DNA from: Verrucomicrobiota bacterium | GTDB taxonomy: Bacteria; Verrucomicrobiota; Verrucomicrobiia; Limisphaerales; JADLHS01 | Assembly: GCA_025350905.1 (NCBI GenBank) | Contig: JANXWY010000407.1 | Location: forward strand, 1 to 51,508 | Direction of reading: 5' to 3' | Length of the DNA: 51,508 nt | Part shown: piece by piece, positions 25,360 to 34,592 of the stretch | How positions within the stretch are numbered: the stretch's first letter is position 1 | Layout of the letters: each line of letters begins with the position of its first letter | The notes under the pieces: model-generated | Seen by the model: only the letters and a program-made list of their open reading frames with translations | Told to the model about the DNA's origin: nothing | Database searches by the model: none | Position numbers and translations under genes: made by a program

Positions 25360-27333
25360 TCAAGGAAGCATGAGCCGATAGAAGCGGCCGGCATTTATCG
25401 GCGCGTTCACCGTGGCGAGGTTGTTGGAAATCCCCACGCTGTTTGTGTCGGCCAGCCAGGAGGCCGGCGCCAAGGTGGCGGCTGATTGCAGCACAAAGCC
25501 CGCGGCCGCTTGCGTCCACGACAGCGTCACGGTCTCCGGACCGCTCTGCGTCACGTTCAAGCGCGGTGGGGCCGCGCCGTAAAGGGTCACCACGCCATAA
25601 CCCGGTACGGTCACGGCGGCAGTCCCGCTGCCGAGGCCGACGGCCGACGATTGCCAGTAATTGGTATTGCTTGAAGTAAAGGCCCGGAACGACTCGAGGC
25701 CCGGCGCCGCTGGAACGTGGAGGGTGGCAGCGATGGACGCCTCTGAGGTGTTGAGTAGCACGACGGTCAACGTCCGGTTCGTTTCGTCAACGTAGGCGCT
25801 GGCCAGCAGGTTGGAGGCGCCGCCGACGGCCGCAGTGACCGCAACGGCGCCGGGCCGGATGTAGCGGAAGAAATGTTTCGCGGCGATGTATTTGGCCGAA
25901 TTGGTCAGCAGCGTGGAACTGGTGAGCGTTTGGGCGCCGACGGCTTTGCCATCGGTCATTTGCCAGTAAACCCAGGCGCTCTGCCGACCGGTCGTCAGGG
26001 CCTGATGAATCCGCAATGCCACGCTCCAGGCCCCGGCGTTCGGATAGCCGTTCGGTGGCGAAAGCCACTCCGGATTTTCCCCCGAAGTTTCCGTCATCCA
26101 AGATTTTTTCCCGTAGAAAGCATAGCCGTGAACATTGGCCGGAATGCCGGCGGCGGGGCTCGTGGTCCAACCATTCGCCCACCAATCCCAGGACGTTGGA
26201 TTGGCATTCGCGGCATTGACCCCATCGCTCGCGTAGCCGTGGATACAGAAAAAAGCTGCAGCCGCCGCGGCTTGCGAATCCGCTGCCAGGTTTTGGAGAT
26301 ACTGGAGATTCTTGTGAACGGTGGAACTCCCACCGCCGTACTGCCACATGCTGTACGGGTCGCCGCCGAGCAGATCTTCCGGGCCCATGAGCTGGATAGG
26401 GGCAAGGTCCGGATATTTGTCCAGCTCGGCCCGGACCGCCTTGAGGGCGATGAGATAATTCGCCGCGAGCGGGTAGGTGCAACTGTTATAAAACTCCTCG
26501 AAGTTGAGTTCGTTCTGAATGCTGATGGCGTGGAAACGGACCTGGTAGGCGCTTTGGAAGCCGCGCAGATACGCCGCCGTGCCGCGGGCGAACTGCGTCA
26601 GTGCGCTGGTCGGCCCGGTGCCGCCTTGCGCCGAATCGTCAAACTCGGCGCGTGGGGTGCCGGACGTGTCGAGCTGGCCGCCGGCAAAATTGCCTGCCCA
26701 AATGAATGGCCAAGGCGTGCCGTTGACAGGCAGGACGCCGCTCTGGCCGCTGATCGCGTTGCCGGAAGAAATTTTCACCCACGGCGCCGGCGACCAATGC
26801 GAGCCGATGAGTTTGAAAGCGCCGAGCCGGGCGGCTTGGCTGGCGCCCAGTCGGGCCAGCGTACCGGCGACGCGCGGACCATCGGCGTTGAAATTAAAAT
26901 AGTTGGTGTTCTGATTGATGTCCGGGCCCATGACCGCGATGGGCGCGTGGCGTCCGGCAAAGAGTCGGAGGTAATCCGCTGCGTTCGTATAGGTGCGGAC
27001 GTTGTTGTTTTCGGGACCGGGCAACGCCGGATTATTGTGGAACCACGGCGAGTTGTACGTGAAGTCGGAATACGGTGACTTGAACGTCGGCGTCAGGTCC
27101 ATACGGAGCAACGAGGCTTGCAGATCGTTGAAGTAAAGATTCTGCCACCAGGCTTGTTCGCCTTCGGTGCCGGAGAAGCAGGTGCCAAAGCCATCCATGA
27201 CCTGGTGGCGACCGGCGGGTGAAGTATCAATCGTCACCGACTGGCCGAGGCTCGCTGGCGGTTCGCTCGCCAGCATCAGACTCATCAGCAACCCGAGGAG
27301 TGACAGCGGCGCCGGATCCAGCTTTGAATTCAC
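25360..27333 (-). CDS. Secreted glycoside hydrolase, GH30-like
   Basis: 657 residues. A signal peptide (LSLLGLLMSLMLASEPPASLGQ) is followed by a (beta/alpha)8 barrel: RHQVMDGFGTCFSG (typical GH30 opening), ASLLRMDLTPTF, SHWSPAPWVKIS, HAISIQNELNFEE with the probable acid/base Glu275, and KSWMTETSGEN with the probable nucleophile Glu415. A beta-sandwich (about 475-590) follows, as in GH30 xylanases and glucosidases. The last ~60 residues (VTLSWTQAAAGFVLQSA... ending NAGRFYRLMLP) match a short beta-rich C-terminal module common in secreted verrucomicrobial proteins. The likely substrate is a plant or microbial beta-glycan, not decidable here. Confidence 0.85.
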   Translation of the reverse strand: MNSKLDPAPLSLLGLLMSLMLASEPPASLGQSVTIDTSPAGRHQVMDGFGTCFSGTEGEQAWWQNLYFNDLQASLLRMDLTPTFKSPYSDFTYNSPWFHNNPALPGPENNNVRTYTNAADYLRLFAGRHAPIAVMGPDINQNTNYFNFNADGPRVAGTLARLGASQAARLGAFKLIGSHWSPAPWVKISSGNAISGQSGVLPVNGTPWPFIWAGNFAGGQLDTSGTPRAEFDDSAQGGTGPTSALTQFARGTAAYLRGFQSAYQVRFHAISIQNELNFEEFYNSCTYPLAANYLIALKAVRAELDKYPDLAPIQLMGPEDLLGGDPYSMWQYGGGSSTVHKNLQYLQNLAADSQAAAAAAFFCIHGYASDGVNAANANPTSWDWWANGWTTSPAAGIPANVHGYAFYGKKSWMTETSGENPEWLSPPNGYPNAGAWSVALRIHQALTTGRQSAWVYWQMTDGKAVGAQTLTSSTLLTNSAKYIAAKHFFRYIRPGAVAVTAAVGGASNLLASAYVDETNRTLTVVLLNTSEASIAATLHVPAAPGLESFRAFTSSNTNYWQSSAVGLGSGTAAVTVPGYGVVTLYGAAPPRLNVTQSGPETVTLSWTQAAAGFVLQSAATLAPASWLADTNSVGISNNLATVNAPINAGRFYRLMLP

Positions 27334-27641
27334 AATGGGAACTGTACCTCTGCCGACCGGCCATTACCAACCAAACCATTGTGGAATGATTTGCGGCTGG
27401 TTCGGGTGAATTGATGGACGCATTGAATCCGATTCGCGGCCGACGAAATGGGAACCGAAGCCGTCGCTACCATCACGGTAGCTCTTGGATTCCTATCTCT
27501 CGTGACCATCGAGCGGTCTCCGTATCAGCCACCCGCCAGGCGGTTCGGCATGGGCTATGGCGACCCCGAACCCAAGCTTTCCGGGCTTTCCATCCTCGTC
27601 CGCCATCGTAAGCTTCGGTCAGCGAATCGGACTTGTCCCGC
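27334..27641. other. 308-bp intergenic region between divergent GH30-like and pyk genes
   Basis: Both flanking genes must be driven from here. No strong promoter, operator or riboswitch pattern was recognised. Short frames present have no family resemblance. Confidence 0.4.
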
Positions 27642-29048
27642 ATGAGAAAAACCAAAATCGTCGCCACCCTCGGTCCCGCCACCAGTTCACCCGCCATGCT
27701 CGGCGCGCTGTTGGACGCGGGCGTGAACGTTTTCCGCCTCAACATGTCGCACGCGCCCCACGACTGGGTGCGCCGCATCGTGCTGGATATTCGCGCCGCC
27801 GCCGCGGCGCGTGCGCTGTTCACCGGCATCATGATGGATACGCAAGGCCCCGCCATCCGCACCGGCGATTTGCGCGTGCCGCTCGATCTCAAACCCGGCC
27901 AGAAGTTCACCCTCACGGTCCGGGGGGAACGGAGTGAGGAGGAACATTCCGTGGACGTGAATTACGCCGATTTCGTGAACGACATCAGTGTGGGCGACGT
28001 GGTGTTGGTCGACAACGGCACGATCCAGATGAAGGTGCTCGCCAAGGACGGGAACCAGGTGGAATGCGAAGTTCTCACCGAAGGCACGCTCGGCAGCCGG
28101 CGCCATATCAATCTGCCGGGCGTCAAAGTCAGCCTGCCGGCGCTTACCGCCAAAGACATCGCCGACGTGCAACTCGGCCTCGAAGTCGGCGTGGATTTCA
28201 TCGCCCTCTCGTTTGTCCGGGAAGCAGGTGACCTGGTTCAGTTGAAAGCACTGTTCGCGGACGGCCAACCCCGCCCGCTCGTCATCGCCAAGATTGAAGA
28301 CCAGCAAGCCGTCAAAAATCTCGAATCCATCGTCCACGAGGCCGACGCCGTAATGGTCGCGCGCGGAGACCTTGGCATCGAGATTCCCTATGAAGAACTA
28401 CCCATCGTCCAGCGGCGCATTGTGAAAACCTGTCTCCGCCTGGGCAAACCCGTGATCGTCGCCACCCACATGCTCGAGAGCATGATCGAATCGCCCATGC
28501 CGACGCGCGCCGAGGTCACGGACGTCGCCAACGCCGTCTATGAACAGACCGACGCCATCATGTTGAGCGGCGAGACGACTGTCGGCAAATATCCCGTGAA
28601 ATGCATTGAAGTGTTTGATCGCATCGCCCAACGCATTGAGCGGAGCGGAGGCGCGAACTTTTTCGAGGCGGCCGAACTCACGCAACCTCGTCAGAAAGTG
28701 GTTAAGAGCGCCGTGGTCATGGCCAATGAACTCAAGGCCGAGGCCCTCCTCGTGTTCACCCGGAACGGCAGCATGGCGCGCTACACCGGCTGGCTGCGTC
28801 CGCGCCATTCGAAAATTTATGGCCTGTGTGCGCGCGACGCGGTCGCGCGCGGACTGAGCTTGAGCTGGGGCGTCACGCCGGTGGTCATCCCGTTCGACCT
28901 GATCAATCCCATGAACACCATTGACACCGCCTTGGCTGCCTTGGTCGCCCAAGGGCATATCAAACCCGGCCACACGGTCGTCATCGTGAGTTCCATTCTG
29001 GTCGGCGATCAAATCGTGGACGCAGTGCAAATGCGCGTCGTAAGTTAA
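27642..29048 (+). CDS. pyk: Pyruvate kinase
   Basis: 468 residues. Catalyses PEP + ADP to pyruvate + ATP in the cytosol. The N-terminus MRKTKIVATLGPATSSP fixes the start at the ATG at 27642, rather than a TTG nine bases earlier. Active-site blocks: VFRLNMSHAPHDW, MMDTQGPAIRTG, VLVDNGTIQMKV in the B domain, INLPGVKVSLPALTAKD, DFIALSFVREAGD, VIAKIEDQQAV (catalytic Lys-Glu), ADAVMVARGDLGIEI, KPVIVATHMLESMIESP, RAEVTDVANAVYEQTDAIMLSGETTVGKYP. The C domain (about 345-468) is present and of normal length. It stands in metabolic opposition to PPi-PEPCK encoded 7 kb upstream. Confidence 0.96.
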   Translation: MRKTKIVATLGPATSSPAMLGALLDAGVNVFRLNMSHAPHDWVRRIVLDIRAAAAARALFTGIMMDTQGPAIRTGDLRVPLDLKPGQKFTLTVRGERSEEEHSVDVNYADFVNDISVGDVVLVDNGTIQMKVLAKDGNQVECEVLTEGTLGSRRHINLPGVKVSLPALTAKDIADVQLGLEVGVDFIALSFVREAGDLVQLKALFADGQPRPLVIAKIEDQQAVKNLESIVHEADAVMVARGDLGIEIPYEELPIVQRRIVKTCLRLGKPVIVATHMLESMIESPMPTRAEVTDVANAVYEQTDAIMLSGETTVGKYPVKCIEVFDRIAQRIERSGGANFFEAAELTQPRQKVVKSAVVMANELKAEALLVFTRNGSMARYTGWLRPRHSKIYGLCARDAVARGLSLSWGVTPVVIPFDLINPMNTIDTALAALVAQGHIKPGHTVVIVSSILVGDQIVDAVQMRVVS

Positions 29049-29076
29049 GAGCCGATTGAAAAAGTCCCAAGTCATC

Positions 29077-29380
29077 GTAGGAGACGACGTGAGGAGTCGC
29101 AAACTTCCTGGTTCATCGCGCCGACACACGGAGGCCATCAGCCCGAACAATGCAGGAGGATCAACCACGAAATACACGAACCACACGAAAGGCACCGGCG
29201 GCAGCATCCGTGTTGTCGATCCGGCAAGCCTACTAAAAGTTGGCTTCAGTTGTTCAGGCAGCTTGATCCAGCAGCAGCCCGGCCCGCTTGGTTTTCCTTT
29301 TCGTGTGGTTCGTGTGGTTCGTGTATTTCGTGGTTTGAAAGAGTGGTCTCACATTAGAGCCTCCTCACGTCGGCTCCTAC
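29077..29380. repeat. Nested palindromic intergenic repeat region
   Basis: Outer arms: GTAGGAGACGACGTGAGGAG (from 29077) and, complementary, CTCCTCACGTCGGCTCCTAC (ending 29380). Inner arms: CCACGAAATACACGAACCAC (near 29165) and GTGGTTCGTGTATTTCGTGG (ending near 29333). The outer arm type recurs at 3087-3170. No gene lies between pyk and the ygfZ-like gene; the 304-bp block fills most of the gap. Confidence 0.75.
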
Positions 29381-29416
29381 TTTACGAAGTCGGCGCGGTA
29401 ACTCCTGGCATTTAGT

Positions 29417-30640
29417 GTGAACCCTGCCACCTCATTACCCTTGCGCGAGTTTCACCAGAGTCTCGGCGCCAACTTCGCGTCCCTGAACGGCGCCGAGATC
29501 GTGGCCGACTACGGTGACGCGCCGGCTGAACACGCCGCGTTACGCCAGACCGCCGGCGTGCTGGACTTGAGTTTTCGCAGCCGCTTGTGCCTCACGGGCG
29601 CGGATCGCGTACGGTTTCTTCACGGCCAGATCACGAATGACGTAAAACGCCTGCGCCCCGGCGAGGGTTGCTACGCCGCCGTCGTCACCGCGAAGGGTAA
29701 AATGCAGAGCGACCTGAATGTCTTCGCATTGCCCGACGAATTGCTCCTGGATTTCGAGCCCGGCCTCACCGCGGCCGTGACTGCGCGGCTGGAGAAATAC
29801 CTTGTCGCGGACGACGTGCAGGTGGTGGACGTCGCGCCCCACTACGGTTTGCTCAGCGTGCAAGGTCCGCAGGCGGAACCCGTCGTGCGCGCCGTGGGTC
29901 TGTTCGCGGAAATCCCGGCCAAGGAATTCAGCTCCGTAGAGATCACCGATGCCACACTCGGCACAATTTACTTGATGAACCAGCCGCGCCTTTTTCTCCC
30001 TCTCCCCGCGACGCAGGAGCGAGGAGAGGGTCGGGGTGAGGGGCAATCACAGAATAATCCAACCTCCCCTCCCCGGCCCTCTCCTCCTTTGATGGGAGGA
30101 GAGGCAGTGTTTCCGACTGGCTCTGGCTTCGATTTTTTCGTCCCCACCGCTGCCCTCGGCGCGGTGGCCGACAAACTTATAGCCGCTGCGAAAGCCGTCG
30201 GTGGCTGCGCCTGTGGCTCGACGGCCTTTGAGATTGCGCGCATCGAGGCGGGCATTCCGCGCTTTGGCGCGGACATGGACGAGACAAATATTCCGTTGGA
30301 GTGCGGCATCGAAGCCCGGGCCGTGAGTTACCAGAAGGGTTGCTACATCGGGCAGGAAGTCATCAACCGCATCCACAGCATCGGCCACGTGAATCGCGAA
30401 CTGCGCGGCCTGCGGCTGCCGGAGGAACCAAATACTCTGCCCGCGAAAGGCGACAAACTTTTCCATGCGGGCAAGGAAGTCGGCCACGTCACGAGCGCCG
30501 TTCACTCGCCCATGCTCAACGCGACCATCGCGCTGGGTTACGTGCGGCGCGAAGTGAACAAGGTGGGCACCGAGTTGAGCCTGCAATCGAGCGGCGGCGA
30601 GTGCGGGGCGACAATTGTGGCGTTGCCATTCGTGAAATAG
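29417..30640 (+). CDS. ygfZ: YgfZ/GcvT-like folate-binding protein with repeat-derived insertion
   Basis: 407 residues; family members are usually about 300-370. YgfZ-type proteins bind tetrahydrofolate and support Fe-S enzyme maintenance. Signatures: RVRFLHGQITNDVKRLRPGEGCYAAVVTAKGKMQSDLNVF near the N-terminus, GLLSVQGPQAEPVV, and the diagnostic YQKGCYIGQEVI with KGCYIGQE at 307-314. Residues about 191-229 are Pro/Gly/Glu-rich and read like a translated genomic palindromic repeat, inserted between IYLMNQPRL and GSGFDFFVP where relatives are continuous. The insertion keeps the frame. The GTG at 29417 is the likely start. Confidence 0.88.
   Translation: MNPATSLPLREFHQSLGANFASLNGAEIVADYGDAPAEHAALRQTAGVLDLSFRSRLCLTGADRVRFLHGQITNDVKRLRPGEGCYAAVVTAKGKMQSDLNVFALPDELLLDFEPGLTAAVTARLEKYLVADDVQVVDVAPHYGLLSVQGPQAEPVVRAVGLFAEIPAKEFSSVEITDATLGTIYLMNQPRLFLPLPATQERGEGRGEGQSQNNPTSPPRPSPPLMGGEAVFPTGSGFDFFVPTAALGAVADKLIAAAKAVGGCACGSTAFEIARIEAGIPRFGADMDETNIPLECGIEARAVSYQKGCYIGQEVINRIHSIGHVNRELRGLRLPEEPNTLPAKGDKLFHAGKEVGHVTSAVHSPMLNATIALGYVRREVNKVGTELSLQSSGGECGATIVALPFVK
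29998..30104 (+). repeat. Palindromic repeat embedded in frame within ygfZ
   Basis: Two hairpins: CCCTCTCC (29998-30005) with GGAGAGGG (30023-30030), and CCTCTCCTCC (30078-30087) with GGAGGAGAGG (30095-30104). The sequence between includes GGTCGGGGTGAGGGGC. This is the composition of dispersed intergenic palindromes, not of the surrounding gene. Confidence 0.75.
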
Positions 30641-30796
30641 GCGGGCGGGCTATGCGCAGGGCGAATCTGGCCAGCCACTTTCGCAACGAAGCCCCATTGC
30701 CCGGACTTGCCTCTGCCCTTTTGAAAGCAACTGTCAGCGGGCGGTCAAAACCGGGTAGGGATAGGCAGATGAAAACCGCCAACCTTTTGAGACGAA

Positions 30797-32278
30797 CTAT
30801 TTTTCTTTGGTTGCTTGAAGCAATTTCCCGCGATCGGGTACGACAATCGGCCCGCGTGCCATGTACTCTGGCCTTTCAATCACGAGCTGTTCCAGTGACC
30901 GCTCCGGTTCCAGCACCTCCACCATCGCAGCGACGTCTCGCCTCCCACTGCCTTCGATTGGTTTGGACCATTCAACGGTAAAAAGCGGCACACAATAATC
31001 CCCTAAATCCCACGGCACCGTGATCCGGTGTGGGTAGTCAGCTTCAAGTCGCTTTAGGTCAACCGAAACCGCCGCCAGCCACTGCGTCGCGAGGTTGTAC
31101 GCCCCAGTGGGATTCATCCGGCTTCTCGGCACCGCATGGCGGGTTCTCAGAGAAGCGATGTAATGTTCTTCTTCGCCCGTAAAGAGATAGGGGCGACCTA
31201 TGGCGGTGAGTTTCTGACCAGCCCCGTAACAATATTTCTCCGTGTACACGGTAACGAAACAACCTTGATGATCGGCGGTAAACGGAGTGCCGATGAGCAT
31301 GTCGGTCAGGTCGGAGGACTCGATGGGGAGTTGCTCCGGAAGTCGCAGTGCGCGGGCCGCCCAATTGACTTCTTCGAGCATGAGCTTGAGGGCGGCCGCT
31401 CGATACGCCTCCGTGGTGAACCAAAGCTCACGCAGTTTGGGATCATCGGAACTTTGCAGCAAGCGCTCCCGGTCGGGCACGGTCAGCGCCTTACGCCTGA
31501 TGTATTTCGCTTGGTTTACCCGCATCTGAAGTATCCGGCGCTCCGGCGCGACGAACTGGATGCTCGCAACGGATTCCAACTTCGGAGGCGAACTGTCGCC
31601 ACGAAACTGGGCGAGCTTTTGCCAACGCACCAAATAAACCGGCACAAAGTTGCCGCCAATCTCCCGGGCGCTGATATCTACTCTTTCTGCGTCCCTTTCG
31701 AGCGCCGGAACATCTGCTCCGACTTTTGCGAGCCATTGAGTCGCCATCGCATAAGCCGCGTTCGTGTCCATCTGAGCTTTTGGCCTGAGAAATCGTTTCC
31801 TGACGGACTCCATAAAGACTGGCCTTCGGACCTCATCAGGTCCAAAGTTTGGATCAACCCAGCCAAGTCTGTTGCCCACGTTTGCATAATAATAGTAATT
31901 GCTAGTGCTGACGAAACCAAACTGCCTGGCGTGCTCGGCCCAATATGGTGTGTTAATCCGTGCTTCCCGCAGATCTGAACGCTTGATAGGAAGTCTTTCA
32001 GGCAACTCGAGTTCGCGCGCAATTTGGTTTGCTTCCGCCAACAGGACTTCGAGTGCTGCCTCCTGATAGGCCTTGGTCGTGGCGCGCAGCTCCAGCCCTT
32101 GAAGGTCGTCTCGTTCATCACCGAGCGCCATGCAGACAGAAACAAGCAGGATTACCGTCGCCAAAAGTTTCGGACGGGGCACCAGCTCCGACGCGAATAA
32201 GGGATCCCCCTTGGACTGTGCAGCCAAACTGTCGGCCTTGCTCCTTTCCACTGGAAAGCGAGTGAATGCATGGGGCAT
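30797..32278 (-). CDS. Membrane-anchored or exported protein with two tandem homologous halves, function unknown
   Basis: 493 residues from the ATG at 32278. A hydrophobic segment (KLLATVILLVSVCMA, about residues 37-52) suggests export or anchoring. The rest is an internal duplication of about 215 residues: YQEAALEVLLAEANQIARELELPERLPIKRSDL / YRAAALKLMLEEVNWAARALRLPEQLPIESSDL in outline; INTPYWAEH / IGTPFTADH; TNAAYAMATQWLAKVGADVPALERD / TGAYNLATQWLAAVSVDLKRLEAD; FVPVYLVRWQK / CVPLFTVEWSK; and a closing VPDRERLLQ / VPDRGKLLQ. The unit is alpha-helix then beta-rich. I recognise no named family. The long polar N-terminus before the hydrophobic segment is unusual, so the true start may be further downstream. 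Confidence 0.75.
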   Translation of the reverse strand: MPHAFTRFPVERSKADSLAAQSKGDPLFASELVPRPKLLATVILLVSVCMALGDERDDLQGLELRATTKAYQEAALEVLLAEANQIARELELPERLPIKRSDLREARINTPYWAEHARQFGFVSTSNYYYYANVGNRLGWVDPNFGPDEVRRPVFMESVRKRFLRPKAQMDTNAAYAMATQWLAKVGADVPALERDAERVDISAREIGGNFVPVYLVRWQKLAQFRGDSSPPKLESVASIQFVAPERRILQMRVNQAKYIRRKALTVPDRERLLQSSDDPKLRELWFTTEAYRAAALKLMLEEVNWAARALRLPEQLPIESSDLTDMLIGTPFTADHQGCFVTVYTEKYCYGAGQKLTAIGRPYLFTGEEEHYIASLRTRHAVPRSRMNPTGAYNLATQWLAAVSVDLKRLEADYPHRITVPWDLGDYCVPLFTVEWSKPIEGSGRRDVAAMVEVLEPERSLEQLVIERPEYMARGPIVVPDRGKLLQATKEK

Positions 32279-32506
32279 GGGGTTTCTTTTAGTGCAGTTG
32301 TGTTTCAAAGTCTACAAGGGATTCGTTGCCGAAGACGATGTGGAGCCGCTCTCCGTTTTAATTCATTTCGATCCAAACGAAGAAGGCGGCGCGACCACGG
32401 CCCAAAGCCAGCTCTCAGAACTCCCCTGAATACAACCGGATTCTCGTGACAAACTAGACTCGGCCTTGTCCCATCTCTTGGCGGATCATGATTCCGCCCA
32501 TTTGCC

Positions 32507-33607
32507 ATGACACCAACACTCCCCGCGCCCGACGGACTCAACCCCGGCGAACTCGATGCTCCGCAAATTCTCAGCGAGATCGTTCGCCAGGCCACCACTG
32601 CGGGCGCCAGCGACATTCACCTCCAGATGCGGGGAACGCAGGCGGAAGTCGCGTTCCGTCTGGATGGCGTCATCACCCCCGTTACCACACTGGCCCCCCC
32701 GCTTGCCGAGCGCGTGTTCGGGCGCATCAAATTTCTTGCCCGCCTCAAAACCTATCAGGATTCCTTGCCGCAGGATGGCCGCATTGAACACGCGGACCTC
32801 AGCAGCCCGCACGACATCCGCGTGGCCACCTATCCGACCGTGACCGGAGAAAAAATCGTCCTCCGGCTGTTCAACTTCGCCACAGTCAAAACCATCCGGG
32901 AACTCGCGATCCCGGAAGACGCGGCCGTCGAGTTGGAATCATTCCTCCGTCAATCAGCCGGCCTGCTCTTGCTCACCGGGCCGGCGGGCAGCGGCAAGAC
33001 CACCACCATTTACGCCTGCCTTCAACATCTGCTCGCGCTCGGCGGCCGCCACATCATCACGGTGGAGGATCCCGTCGAACAGATCATCCCGGGCATTATG
33101 CAGACCGAAATCAACGAAGCCGTCGGCCTCGGTTTCGCGCGCGCCGCGCGGCATCTGCTCCGCCAGGATCCGCAGGCGCTCATCCTCGGCGAGATTCGCG
33201 ACGAGGAAACCGCCAACCTCGCCGTGCGCGCCGCACTCACCGGGCATCTGGTCATTTCCACCCTGCACGCCGGCTCGTGTCGCGGCGTTTTGGAACGTTT
33301 GCTGACGTTGTGCCCGGATCATTCCGCCGTAGCCGCCGCCGTGGAACTCATCTTCAATCAACGCCTCATCCGACGCACCTGCGATGCGTGCGGTGGCAAA
33401 AAGTGCGCCCAATGTTTTCAGACCGGCTACCTCGGCCGTATTCCGGTGGTGGAATGGCTGCGCGTCACGGATGACTTGCGGGCGAAGTTGCGGACCCGGG
33501 ACCTGCAAACCATCCAACCGCGCCGGCCACTCGCGGAGCTGGCGCGTGATCTTTTACGCCAGGGCCTGTCCAACGAATTGGAACTCCAGCGGGTGCTGGG
33601 CCTATGA
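32507..33607 (+). CDS. Type II secretion / type IV pilus assembly ATPase (GspE/PilB/PilT-like)
   Basis: 366 residues, short for GspE (about 500), lacking the N1 domain. N2-like domain: ASDIHLQMRGTQAEVAFRLDGV. C-terminal ATPase: Walker A GPAGSGKTTT with Gly158-Lys164, the Asp box TVEDPVEQIIPGIMQTEIN, Walker B LILGEIRDEETA (about 224-234), and the His box LVISTLHAGSC. A tetracysteine zinc site near 293-306 reads CDACGGKKCAQC, compact relative to PilB. It powers assembly of a (pseudo)pilus at the inner membrane. It opens a seven-gene operon; its stop overlaps the next start (ATGA). Confidence 0.92.
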   Translation: MTPTLPAPDGLNPGELDAPQILSEIVRQATTAGASDIHLQMRGTQAEVAFRLDGVITPVTTLAPPLAERVFGRIKFLARLKTYQDSLPQDGRIEHADLSSPHDIRVATYPTVTGEKIVLRLFNFATVKTIRELAIPEDAAVELESFLRQSAGLLLLTGPAGSGKTTTIYACLQHLLALGGRHIITVEDPVEQIIPGIMQTEINEAVGLGFARAARHLLRQDPQALILGEIRDEETANLAVRAALTGHLVISTLHAGSCRGVLERLLTLCPDHSAVAAAVELIFNQRLIRRTCDACGGKKCAQCFQTGYLGRIPVVEWLRVTDDLRAKLRTRDLQTIQPRRPLAELARDLLRQGLSNELELQRVLGL

Positions 33608-34581
33608 AAACCGACGAATTCGCCTTCTTCAACCAGCAACTCGCCGCCATGCTCCGGGACGGCATCCCGCTCGAAGGCGCGTTGCAGCGCCTCTGCACCG
33701 AAATGCAGGACGCCCCGCTCCGCGCGGAGCTACATACGCTCGCCGCCGATCTGGCTCAAGGCGTGCCGCTACCCGAAGCCATCCGTCGCCGCCAGCTGCC
33801 CGAGCTCTACCGCTGCCTCGTTGCAGTCGGCGCGCAAAGCAACGATCTCCCCGGCGTTTTGACGCTCCTCGCCGATCATTACCAACGCCGCTACCATATT
33901 TGGAACCGGCTTAAAGGTCTGATGGTTTATCCTTTCATCGTCCTGACCGCCTCCCTCGGACTTTCCCTGCTGCTCGCGTACGTGCTGGAAGAACTGGTCC
34001 GGCCCAGCTTGTCGCTGATCAGCCAACCCCAGCCCCCGGGCTTTCATCCCGCGCTTTGGATGTCGCCGATCTTGCTCGCGCTCCTGCTCGGGGCCGCGAT
34101 TGTTGGGCTCACGGTCCCGGCCGCGCGCCAGCGGCTCCGGTGGCGCGTCCCGACTTTTCGCGAATCCAGCCTTGCGCAAATCGCCTCCGCCCTCGCCCTG
34201 CTGCTCCGCAATGGCGTTGCGCTCGACCCCGCGCTCGCCCTCGTCGAACGCATGGAAAGCGGCAGTCGCGCCGGGGCGGAAATCTCCGACTGGCGCCGCC
34301 GGCTCGCCGCCGGTCGCGGCAAGTTTTTGGACCTGGCGCAACCTGGTCGCGCGTTTCCGCCGTTGTTCCTTTGGCTCGTGGCGCATGGCCGGGAGGACCT
34401 CGGCGCCGGATTTCAACACGCCGCCGACATCTACCAATCGCGGGCCAACCACCGCGCCGAACTGTTGCTCTACTCCGCTCTGCCGTGCTCCGTCCTCGCG
34501 CTCGGCCTGTTGATCGTCATGCAAATCCAGCCGATCTTTTTCGAACTGTCGAAGATCATGAACCTGCTCGGCTCGGAATAA
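33604..34581 (+). CDS. GspF/PilC-like inner-membrane platform protein (first copy)
   Basis: 325 residues with two T2SSF domains: domain 1 about 5-110 (FFNQQLAAMLRDGIPLEGALQ, LAQGVPLPEAIRRRQLP, VAVGAQSNDLPGVLTLLADHY) and domain 2 about 180-285 (SLAQIASALALLLRNGVALDPAL, LVAHGREDLGAGFQHAADIYQSRA). Membrane helices are LKGLMVYPFIVLTASLGLSLLLAYVL, WMSPILLALLLGAAIVGLTV and the C-terminal LYSALPCSVLALGLLIVMQIQPIFF. These proteins form the inner-membrane platform that couples the ATPase to pilin insertion. It overlaps the ATPase gene by 4 bp. Confidence 0.88.
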   Translation: MKTDEFAFFNQQLAAMLRDGIPLEGALQRLCTEMQDAPLRAELHTLAADLAQGVPLPEAIRRRQLPELYRCLVAVGAQSNDLPGVLTLLADHYQRRYHIWNRLKGLMVYPFIVLTASLGLSLLLAYVLEELVRPSLSLISQPQPPGFHPALWMSPILLALLLGAAIVGLTVPAARQRLRWRVPTFRESSLAQIASALALLLRNGVALDPALALVERMESGSRAGAEISDWRRRLAAGRGKFLDLAQPGRAFPPLFLWLVAHGREDLGAGFQHAADIYQSRANHRAELLLYSALPCSVLALGLLIVMQIQPIFFELSKIMNLLGSE

Positions 34582-34592
34582 CGGCATCCCGC

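Noticed and set aside
25873-27078. Long open frame (401 codons) on the plus strand
   Set aside because: Antisense to the GH30-like gene.
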